Part shown: piece by piece, positions 17,180 through 24,611 of the stretch
Layout of the letters: the number at the start of each line of letters is the position of its first letter
Numbering within the stretch: position 1 is the stretch's first letter
DNA from: a virus
Strand: one strand, 5' to 3'
IMG/VR virus record: IMGVR_UViG_3300035682_001186
Span: 45,271 to 109,270 of that record
Length of the DNA stretch: 64,000 bases
The notes under the pieces: generated by a model
What the model saw: the letters and a program-made list of their open reading frames with translations, nothing else
What the model was told of the DNA's origin: nothing
Database searches by the model: none
Translations under genes and position numbers: made by a program

Positions 17180-17600
17180 GATGTTTTGTGTCACTGCTAG
17201 CGAGTGATAACGAGCGATGTGACACAATACGGGTTGTTGAGCGTAGCGATACAACCCATTACTTAGATATCTATATAAGTAAAATTATTTAACTCACTGA
17301 ATAAATTACAATCACCCCCCTCTTTTTCTTCTATTAAACCAGATATTTTCTCTGGGGGAAGAACGTTCGCCGAAGCACCGATAAAACCCTACTACAATTT
17401 GTCATTGATCTGTTGACGCAGTAAAATTCCTTCCGAGAGGATGGTTACGTTTAGAGACTAGTTGCGCTTAGTATTGTCCACGCTTTGGTCTTACTCCACA
17501 GACAGTGGTCGGATTGTCTGTAACGTTTCTAGTTATATTAGACAGGTAATTGTTTGACCTGTGGGCTACATGATGTTTCATGTGCCTTGCTCTGTTTAGT
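17180..17600. other. Gene-free region rich in stem-loops; candidate structured RNA(s)
   Basis: No ORF of note in about 420 bases, and G/C content looks higher than in flanking genes. Perfect or near-perfect stems: TTGTGTCAC 17186-17194 with GTGACACAA 17219-17227; GGGTTGT 17231-17237 with ACAACCC 17251-17257; CCAGA 17339-17343 with TCTGG 17351-17355; ACAGACA 17498-17504 with TGTCTGT 17515-17521; ACAGGT 17542-17547 with ACCTGT 17557-17562; ACATGA 17568-17573 with TCATGT 17578-17583. The first two loops share a GAGCG-AGCGAT-like motif. It could be a non-coding RNA, a replication or packaging structure, or several regulatory hairpins. I do not recognise a known RNA family, and the strand is unknown. 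Confidence 0.45.
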
Positions 17601-17606
17601 GTAGTT

Positions 17607-18203
17607 TTAGATTGTGTTTAAAGTGTTGTTAGACTTGATGTCAGTTGAGTATTTTGTAGATTGTTGATTAGATGAGAGTAGTTTGACCAAATATCCATAT
17701 CTCTGAAAAAATGGTTCAAACGAGTATATATTCCAAGCACCATATACTCTAGTTGAATAGGTTACATGATTTAAATCCATCCATATCCCAGTTTGTTGTT
17801 TCTGATGATGTAGAATAGCGGTCTTGGATTGTACTGCTACATAGCGACCTTTACGATTAAACTTCATTAATAAGATATTGAAATCATCTGGATCACTAGC
17901 GGTCATCAATTGATCTATCCACGTTTCTAATTGTTTGGATTCGTCAAATAGTTGATGAAATTGAAAATCAGCATAAAACTTACATTCACAATTGAACAAT
18001 GGAAAACTTTGACCAGGAATAATATCTCCTTTGAAGTTTCTAATTTGTCCTTCATGTAATATTTGTTTACGATGACTATTAGTGCCACCAGTATAAGCTC
18101 CAGAACCAGGCGCTCTCATGAAGTTCTCTCCATATAACTCTGAGAGAAATTTGGATACTTCACGTTCAAACCCGCTTCCTTTGTTTTTACTTTTACTTGG
18201 CAT
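17607..18203 (-). CDS. PDDEXK-fold nuclease, resolvase-like
   Basis: Starting at ATG 18203 (MPSKSKNKGSGFEREV) the protein has 198 residues. An upstream in-frame start at 18284 would overlap gp46 and adds a non-conserved leader. Visible catalytic pattern: E13 in the first helix, R-APGSGAYTGG, G59-D60, then a strand with E73-C-K75 and FYADFQF. This E/D/ExK set is that of PDDEXK nucleases, including Holliday-junction-resolvase-like phage enzymes. It is last in the gp55-gp47-gp46 operon, which suits a role in recombination or processing of branched DNA. The C-terminal ~30 residues are polar and divergent. Confidence 0.7.
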   Translation of the reverse strand: MPSKSKNKGSGFEREVSKFLSELYGENFMRAPGSGAYTGGTNSHRKQILHEGQIRNFKGDIIPGQSFPLFNCECKFYADFQFHQLFDESKQLETWIDQLMTASDPDDFNILLMKFNRKGRYVAVQSKTAILHHQKQQTGIWMDLNHVTYSTRVYGAWNIYSFEPFFQRYGYLVKLLSSNQQSTKYSTDIKSNNTLNTI

Positions 18204-18240
18204 GGTAATACTTATCTCTTTATTGTTAAATTTAAATATT

Positions 18241-20328
18241 TTATACTGTTGTTTCTGTAGTAGTTTCATATGATGTGAAACCACCTTCTTTAATAACTTT
18301 AAGTACGCTAGACACTCTATTTGTTAGTTCATCTCTATGTGATACAAGCCAAACTGATTTGTTACGTCTACGTGCCATATCTTTGAGTAGTGCAATACTG
18401 TTTTCAACACCAATAGTATCTAAACCATTATCAATCAACTCATCAACAAATAATACATTGATAGGACTGTATAATGATTCGTATACATCTCTGAATGAAA
18501 AGGATAGCCCAAGGATCAGTCTATTACGCTCACCACGACTTAGATTATCAAAGTCTAACTCACGTCCTAGCTCAGTGATTTCAACTGTTAAATCATTCTG
18601 AAATACAACTGTATGTGGTAAACCCATGGAATCCAAATAAAATGATAGACGACTGTTCAAATAAGTTAAATTTTGTTCAATAATCTTTTTACGAACAAAA
18701 GATTTTTTGCTTGTCAATAAGTCTAACAAGTATTCCTGATGTTGCATAAGTCTAGTCAATTCATTAATATGATCAAATGATACAGTTTGAATGGCTTCAC
18801 GTTCCATTTCAGAGATTTGATCTATATATGGATCAGTTTCGTCATGTTTGTTGGAAATTTGATCCAACAAACTCTCAACACGACTACTATGTTTGATAGC
18901 CTCTGATTCAGTCTTATAGTGTGTGACTGGTTCTTCACCACATACAATCTCGCTCTCAGAAATATCCATGATCTGTAGAATGTATGGGTCTTCCGCTTGA
19001 CGCAAGTTCTCAATCTCTATCTTTAAGTTTATGACTGTGTAGCTATGTTTAATGGCTTCACTCTCTGTCTTGTAGTGTGGAACTGGCTTGTCATTAAGTT
19101 CAACAATCAATTCTTCTACTCTTTTTAATTCATCTAACAATTGATGTTCACGATCTACTGATGAATCATATGCTTCGTTCTTTGCCAGCAATACCGCACT
19201 GTGACTGTTATCATGAAAATCTTGACCACAAGCATAGCATTTGTTCTCATTGAGCGTCATCATCTCTTTGCCTAGTTTCAAAGTGATATTTGATTGTTTG
19301 ATCGTCTCGTTGTGAATACGGTCTATTTCTTTTTTTAACGCTGTCTGTTCAACGTTCTGTTGATTGTACACAGCAAGGTCTTTATGAGATTGTAACTCCA
19401 TCTCAATATCAATTGCATTCAAGACTTCAAGTCTCTCTCCTAACGCTTTGATATCATTGACTCGTGTTTGCTTCCATATCTTTTGTTTTGCAACAAGATT
19501 GTCGTAATTATTTTTTTTCTCTAAACAAGATAGATAAATGGAACGATCTTTATGTGACTGTAGTTCAACAATAATATCAATCTTGCTTAATTCATCGTAT
19601 TCGTTGACCAGTTTGTTCAAATCTTCATCATGCTTTGTTTGCCATAAACGTTGACGGCGTTTGAGATTCTCAATCTGCTCGCCAATTCGTTTATTGGCTT
19701 CTTCAAGCGCACGTATACGATACTCTTCTTGTTGAATATCATCTTTGGTCTGTTTGTTCAGTATCTTAATGGCATCAGCCTTTTCAGATAAGATAGTAAC
19801 ACCCAATAACTGTTCAATGATAACACGTTGATCATTGGCTTTGAGTGATAGAAATGGTTCATTATAAGTATTCAGACCAACAATGTGTCTAAACATGTCA
19901 CTACTCATATGTAAGACCTTTTCAATAGCGTCCTGAGTTTCACGACTGTCACCTTGACTATCATTGGTCTCTTCACTAGCCATTTCTTGATCATTTACAT
20001 AAAATTTCAAAAATGTAGGTTTACGTCCACGTTCAATTCGGTACTCAATATCATCAACTGAGAATGACAATGTAACAACCATGGCTTTACCATTGGTTCT
20101 GTTAATCAAATTGTCTTTCTTGATATTATTGATACCGCCACCAAACAAGGAATATGATAATCCCTGTAAGATACTGGTTTTACCAGTACCATTCTTAGCA
20201 CCATCGCCGCCCAAGTCTAGATTTTCACCTAGAATCAATGTTAGGTCTTGATTATTGAAATTAACTGTTTGGGTAATCGCCCCAATAGATAGAAAATTCT
20301 TAAGAGTTAATACGCCTAGTGTAATCAT
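18241..20328 (-). CDS. gp46: Recombination endonuclease subunit gp46 (SbcC/Rad50-like ATPase)
   Basis: A 695-residue SMC-type ATPase that works with gp47 to resect DNA ends for recombination-dependent replication. Walker A is G-A-K-N-G-T-G-K-T-S (about residues 46-55). Two long coiled-coil arms flank a zinc hook (C-Y-A-C near 364-367). The ABC signature LSRGERNRLILGLSF and Walker B VLFVDELIDNGLD lie near the end. The second coiled coil contains two near-identical segments (HYKTESEAIKHS), an internal duplication. Its start codon overlaps the gp47 stop by 4 bases (20325-20328), so translation is coupled. Confidence 0.95.
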   Translation of the reverse strand: MITLGVLTLKNFLSIGAITQTVNFNNQDLTLILGENLDLGGDGAKNGTGKTSILQGLSYSLFGGGINNIKKDNLINRTNGKAMVVTLSFSVDDIEYRIERGRKPTFLKFYVNDQEMASEETNDSQGDSRETQDAIEKVLHMSSDMFRHIVGLNTYNEPFLSLKANDQRVIIEQLLGVTILSEKADAIKILNKQTKDDIQQEEYRIRALEEANKRIGEQIENLKRRQRLWQTKHDEDLNKLVNEYDELSKIDIIVELQSHKDRSIYLSCLEKKNNYDNLVAKQKIWKQTRVNDIKALGERLEVLNAIDIEMELQSHKDLAVYNQQNVEQTALKKEIDRIHNETIKQSNITLKLGKEMMTLNENKCYACGQDFHDNSHSAVLLAKNEAYDSSVDREHQLLDELKRVEELIVELNDKPVPHYKTESEAIKHSYTVINLKIEIENLRQAEDPYILQIMDISESEIVCGEEPVTHYKTESEAIKHSSRVESLLDQISNKHDETDPYIDQISEMEREAIQTVSFDHINELTRLMQHQEYLLDLLTSKKSFVRKKIIEQNLTYLNSRLSFYLDSMGLPHTVVFQNDLTVEITELGRELDFDNLSRGERNRLILGLSFSFRDVYESLYSPINVLFVDELIDNGLDTIGVENSIALLKDMARRRNKSVWLVSHRDELTNRVSSVLKVIKEGGFTSYETTTETTV

Positions 20329-21341
20329 ATGTTTCTATAAATGTCTAATAATAACTTCTTGTCAAATGTCCCTACTTCCAAACTTTCAATTTGTGTTTGA
20401 ATAATTGTATCTACACTTTCAAATTGAGTATTTGTATTATCTGGATTATTGTCTGTAAAATCTCGTTTGATTGGTATTAATGTAAGTTCTCTAAGATGAT
20501 GTTCTGGCATTAGTTTTTCACGAATGAAACTTGCCTCTTCAAATGAGATATCAATATCTAAATTGATTTTAACATAACTATCAGGTAATAACAAGCCAGC
20601 TGGATCATCAAGTACATCACTTAAATTATATACACGATATTTGGGAGCATTAGGCCAACCAAAATACATTGGTTCTTTGTCCCATTCTAACATCATCATA
20701 CCACGTTTATCATCACCAGCATCACTATAGTTATGAGGGAAAGCATTTCCAATATAAGTAATGTTATTTTTCTTTTGACGTTTATGAAAGTGACCACTGA
20801 ATACGGCTTCATATCCATGTAAATGTTCACTTTGAATTTCTTTATAATCTGGCATTTGAATCATGGCATTCATAAAGAAATTTGGAAGTTCTAGATGAGA
20901 GAATACATATTTCCCTTTCATCTTTTTAAGACGTTTCCATTCATCTCCAACGATCCACGGAATGATAGATACATCTCCCTGTGTGAACCATTCATCTATA
21001 ATAATGACATTTGGAAGATGTTTTGCCCATTCTACTGAATGAGTATCTCTTTTATCTCTATAAAACATATCGTGATTACCCACGATAAAGTATATTTTAT
21101 CAAATGCCGCACTTAACTTTTCAAGACCTCTAAGACTAAACTGTAGAGTTTGAATGTTAATAGCGGCACGATTGTGATGCCAATCACCTAGAAAGAAACA
21201 GGTTTCACAGTTTTGTTTTTTAGCAGTTTCAATAAACCAATCAACAAAGTTTGTACAATCCGTATTATGTTGTATTGAATTGTTTTTCAAACCCCAATGT
21301 ATATCAGTGAATGCAGCTGCTTTTTTAAATAAATTTGTCAT
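20325..21341 (-). CDS. gp47: Recombination endonuclease subunit gp47 (SbcD/Mre11-like)
   Basis: A 338-residue metallophosphoesterase nuclease, partner of gp46. The metal-binding motifs appear in order: TDIHWG (near residue 13), GDWHHNR (near 58), GNHDMF (near 93), SHLE (near 149), and GHFHKR (near 177). Length matches T4 gp47 (339). It overlaps gp46 by ATGA and is 49 bases downstream of gp55. Confidence 0.95.
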   Translation of the reverse strand: MTNLFKKAAAFTDIHWGLKNNSIQHNTDCTNFVDWFIETAKKQNCETCFFLGDWHHNRAAINIQTLQFSLRGLEKLSAAFDKIYFIVGNHDMFYRDKRDTHSVEWAKHLPNVIIIDEWFTQGDVSIIPWIVGDEWKRLKKMKGKYVFSHLELPNFFMNAMIQMPDYKEIQSEHLHGYEAVFSGHFHKRQKKNNITYIGNAFPHNYSDAGDDKRGMMMLEWDKEPMYFGWPNAPKYRVYNLSDVLDDPAGLLLPDSYVKINLDIDISFEEASFIREKLMPEHHLRELTLIPIKRDFTDNNPDNTNTQFESVDTIIQTQIESLEVGTFDKKLLLDIYRNI

Positions 21342-21390
21342 CTAGTGATTATACAGTATGAAAATTGATTAATCAATATTTTCGGAGTGA

Positions 21391-22332
21391 TTAACCAATA
21401 TTACGTCTTTTTTCTCTTTCGCTATCTAAACTATGTTGACGAGTGAAACTGGGATTTAACCCATTAGATTCCAAAATATCATCTCTAATGTTTTGAACAC
21501 GTTTTTCTGTATTAAGAACACGACAGAAACTATTAGTAATAGCGGCTGTATAGTAGGCAAATGGATTTTGTGATTTAGCTTCATTGAAACGTAAACCAAC
21601 GTATGTTAATTGTAAAATGGCTGCCCCACGCATTTCATCTACATAGGTATAACCACGCCAATTGAATCTTAATGAATACTTTTCACATAGTTTCAAGTAC
21701 ATGTTAGCCAATTTATTTGTAATTTGGCCATGATCTTTTGAAAAATCTCCAGTTTTCAAATCACCAATCCAATGACTTTTACCAACACAAACTAGTGAAT
21801 TTTTATCATTGATTTTGAAATGTTGAAATGGAGGGAAGTTTAAACGAACGTGAACCATATTATCTAGACCCATTTCTTTTGCTAAACCTTTGTCTTCCAA
21901 ATCTTCAAATAGAATATCTTCTGTTGGTTCAAAATCAAAGATTTCTTTTGCTGATTTTGGTTTGGAATTCTTTCTTGGTTGTTTTGGAGCCACTGGTATA
22001 TGATCCCAAGTCATGACTCTAAAGACCAAATCTGTAGTTTTAATGGTTTCTGGATCAATTTTTTCTGTTTTGATCTTGACACCATCTGGACCAACTACTT
22101 GGCTCAGTCTTGCGGCACGATTTTCTTTAGCTTTTTGAATAGTTTCTGGTTTACTGGTATATTCTAAACTACGTTCTAGATTATTATTATCTTCGTAGTC
22201 TACAATAAAGTCATATTGATGATCATCTGGTATTTCAAATTGACAATATGAATTTTTACTTGAATGTATTTCTTTTAAAATATCTTTATTGTTTAGATAG
22301 TTCTTTTTTGCTGGGGTTTTTATTGGGATCAT
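21391..22332 (-). CDS. gp55: Late-transcription sigma factor gp55
   Basis: A 313-residue protein from ATG 22332, chosen because AAAGAG lies just before it. A longer frame begins with TTG at 22359, inside the promoter. The C-terminal third carries the gp55-type sigma core: ITNKLANMYLKLCEKY, NWRGYTYVDEMRGAAILQL, and NPFAYYTAAITNSFCRVLN, followed by a basic end. It redirects host RNA polymerase to TATAAATA-type promoters, and such boxes are frequent here. It is longer than T4 gp55 (185) because of a polar N-terminal ~150 residues of unknown role. It heads the gp47-gp46-nuclease operon. Confidence 0.88.
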   Translation of the reverse strand: MIPIKTPAKKNYLNNKDILKEIHSSKNSYCQFEIPDDHQYDFIVDYEDNNNLERSLEYTSKPETIQKAKENRAARLSQVVGPDGVKIKTEKIDPETIKTTDLVFRVMTWDHIPVAPKQPRKNSKPKSAKEIFDFEPTEDILFEDLEDKGLAKEMGLDNMVHVRLNFPPFQHFKINDKNSLVCVGKSHWIGDLKTGDFSKDHGQITNKLANMYLKLCEKYSLRFNWRGYTYVDEMRGAAILQLTYVGLRFNEAKSQNPFAYYTAAITNSFCRVLNTEKRVQNIRDDILESNGLNPSFTRQHSLDSEREKRRNIG

Positions 22333-22358
22333 ATGCTCTTTAAGGTTAATATGTTGCA

Positions 22359-22387
22359 ATTATACAACGTAATGTTGTGTAAGTCAA
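22359..22387 (-). promoter_or_regulatory. Sigma70-type promoter of the gp55 operon with palindromic spacer
   Basis: Minus strand: TTGACT (22382-22387), 17-base spacer, TATAAT (22359-22364). The spacer contains ACAAC-ATTAC-GTTGT (22364-22378), an inverted repeat that could be an operator. A start about 20 bases before the ATG at 22332 is predicted. Confidence 0.75.
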
Positions 22388-22430
22388 GTGAATTTGGAAG
22401 ATTGGTGAAAAAATACGACTATTATTCTAC

Positions 22431-22438
22431 GCTAAATA
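22431..22438 (+). promoter_or_regulatory. Late promoter box (GCTAAATA) for the baseplate module
   Basis: GCTAAATAGTAG on the plus strand, 44 bases before the ATG at 22482 and divergent from the gp55 promoter. Confidence 0.6.
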
Positions 22439-22481
22439 GTAGTAGAGGTATTCTATTTAGGGTAATACCGGAGACAACTAT

Positions 22482-24311
22482 ATGGCCACATCACCGACCG
22501 AAAAAACTGCACAATACTTGAAATTTAAAACAGATGCTCAGGCTGCTAATGATGCTCGCAATAATATTGTAAATAGTGACAAATATAAAGAACTTACGAC
22601 TCAAGTAAAGATTCAAGAAGAGGCCGAGAAACTTGCATATGAAAAAGCAGATGCTCTACAAAAATCAAATGCATCTGTAGAAGAAACTTATCAGGCAAGA
22701 GTTGCGTTGCAACAGGCTACTGATGCTCTTAAGGTCACAAGAAGTGAATTGGATCCTTTAAATAGTCAAGCAACGGATTTAAGTGTACAGTCTTTTAATT
22801 TTAATCTGGCTGCCAGACAAGTTCAACAGTCTCCGCAAACTACTAGTCCTCTTCCAACAGAACAACAAGTAGAGGCTGAGGCAAAAGAAGCAGGATCTGC
22901 AGCCGCAAAACAGCCAAGTCCAAATCCAGCGCCAGTTCTTACTTCAATACCCACGGAATCTAATATTGTTCCAACATTAGATACTCCTGTACCAGCAGAC
23001 AGTCTAGCAGCCGGTGGACCCACAGCGGAACCTACTAAAACAACACCGAACGACGAACCAGTATTTGTATTCAATCAACGTCAATTAAATTTTTTGGAAT
23101 CATATAATCAAAGTTTAATTGATGGTGGAAATCCACAACTTATTATTTCTGATTTGACCAGTACCGAAGCACTAAATCTATTAGCAGAACAAGGATTGAT
23201 TCAATCAGATGAAGACTCTCCGACTGATCAACAACCAACTGAAGGGTATACTACAGATGGAGGACTTGTAGTAAATATACGAGGAGTTGGACAACGAGAA
23301 ATTGTTGAATACGAAGAATTTCAGTCTGTTGATCCTGGTTTTGAATCTGGTTTTCCAGAAGAACAAATAACAGTTGACAGTTCAGATAGATATGTAGCTA
23401 CATTAGATTTAACTGCAACTGATGATCCACTTGGAGATAAAATAGCAGAACTTCAGGCTGGTCAGAATACTGGTACATCTACGTTACCAACTAGAAATCA
23501 ACAATCTGGTATAGGATCACCAAAAGATTGGCGTTTTAGAATAAGTTTGGCTCCGGGAGCAACTTATTTGTATAAAGATTCAAGTCCAGGAATATTAAAA
23601 CCTTTAATGGCCACAAATGGAGTTATTTTTCCATATAGTCCACAGATAAATCTTGCATATACTGCTAATTATAATGCGACTGATTTAGTTCATACTAACT
23701 ATAAAGTTTATAATTATAAAAATAGTAGCGTTGAAAATATTAGTATAACTGGAGATTTTACAGTTCAAGACAGCGCAGAAGCAAATTATGTATTAGCAGT
23801 AATACATTTTTTTAGATCAGTTACTAAGATGTTTTATGGTCAAGATCAAAATCCAGCTAGAGGAGTTCCACCACCATTGTGTTACTTAACTGGATTTGGA
23901 CAATATCAATTTGATATGCATCCAGTGGCTATTACCAGTTTTACTTATACTTTTCCAAATGATGTAGATTATGTTAATGCTTATCCGACAAACAATAGTG
24001 TATCTATTGGTGGACAAAACATGGCACCATATATGCCTCAAATAGCAAGTTTTTTTAGTCCATTAGATAGATTACGAACATTGGCTGGTAATATTGGAAA
24101 AGGTGGATTACCTCCTCCTCCGACATTTGTTACTAGTAAAAATATTAATGAAGTAACAAGAGTACCAGCAAAAATCACTATTCAACTATCTTGTATACCT
24201 ATTGTATCTAGAAATACAATGAGTAATCAATTTAGTTTAAAACAGTATGCAAATGGTTCGTTATTAAAAGGAACTGCAAACTTTTCACGCACTGGCGGAG
24301 GACTTTGGTAA
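22482..24311 (+). CDS. Baseplate/tail-tube-cap-like structural protein (gp48/gp54-like)
   Basis: A 609-residue protein. The first ~120 residues are helical and Gln/Ala-rich; 120-345 are Pro/Thr/Glu-rich and likely disordered. The conserved part begins near 345 with GIGSPKDWRFRISLAPG. It goes on with GVIFPYSPQINLAYTANYN, H-NYKVYNYKNSSVE-ISITGDF, V-HFFRSVTKMFYG and PPPLCYLTGFGQY. This set is common in T4-like phages for the protein at the tube-baseplate junction. The end (ITIQLSCIPIVSRNTMS) resembles the C-terminus of gp48. The gp48/54 assignment is by pattern and position only. GGAGAC precedes ATG, and the stop overlaps the next start (TAATG). Confidence 0.65.
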   Translation: MATSPTEKTAQYLKFKTDAQAANDARNNIVNSDKYKELTTQVKIQEEAEKLAYEKADALQKSNASVEETYQARVALQQATDALKVTRSELDPLNSQATDLSVQSFNFNLAARQVQQSPQTTSPLPTEQQVEAEAKEAGSAAAKQPSPNPAPVLTSIPTESNIVPTLDTPVPADSLAAGGPTAEPTKTTPNDEPVFVFNQRQLNFLESYNQSLIDGGNPQLIISDLTSTEALNLLAEQGLIQSDEDSPTDQQPTEGYTTDGGLVVNIRGVGQREIVEYEEFQSVDPGFESGFPEEQITVDSSDRYVATLDLTATDDPLGDKIAELQAGQNTGTSTLPTRNQQSGIGSPKDWRFRISLAPGATYLYKDSSPGILKPLMATNGVIFPYSPQINLAYTANYNATDLVHTNYKVYNYKNSSVENISITGDFTVQDSAEANYVLAVIHFFRSVTKMFYGQDQNPARGVPPPLCYLTGFGQYQFDMHPVAITSFTYTFPNDVDYVNAYPTNNSVSIGGQNMAPYMPQIASFFSPLDRLRTLAGNIGKGGLPPPPTFVTSKNINEVTRVPAKITIQLSCIPIVSRNTMSNQFSLKQYANGSLLKGTANFSRTGGGLW

Positions 24312-24610
24312 TGTTATATCCACAAACTAGCCCGTATTTCAATTCAGATATTGTCAATGGAATATTTTTAGATGTAATGATAAACAGACCTATACCATCA
24401 GATCCAACTGATGTTTATTGGGAAATTACTTCAATCTATAATTTAAGACCTGATTTATTAGCCAGTGATCTTTATAATGATAGTAGATTGTGGTGGGTGT
24501 TTGCTCAAAGAAATCCAAATAAATTAAAAGACCCATTGTTTGATTTTGTTCAGGGTGTATTTATTTACATTCCTAAACAAGATGTAATTGTTGCTTCATT
24601 AGGATTATAA
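24311..24610 (+). CDS. gp53: Baseplate wedge protein gp53-like
   Basis: A 99-residue protein from the ATG at 24311, which overlaps the preceding stop. It contains I-SIYNLRPDLLASDLYNDSR followed by LWWVFAQRNPN and DPLFDFVQGVFIYIP. This LysM-like baseplate motif is typical of the gp53 family. It is much shorter than T4 gp53 (196), so it is a minimal version. A possible upstream TTG start (24305) is unlikely. Confidence 0.8.
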   Translation: MLYPQTSPYFNSDIVNGIFLDVMINRPIPSDPTDVYWEITSIYNLRPDLLASDLYNDSRLWWVFAQRNPNKLKDPLFDFVQGVFIYIPKQDVIVASLGL

Positions 24611-24611
24611 T

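Noticed and set aside
17280-17600. Group I or group II intron, tmRNA or tRNA in the stem-loop region
   Set aside because: I could not find a convincing P7/G-binding core, a domain V hairpin, a tRNA-like acceptor/T-loop, or a split exon at the borders.
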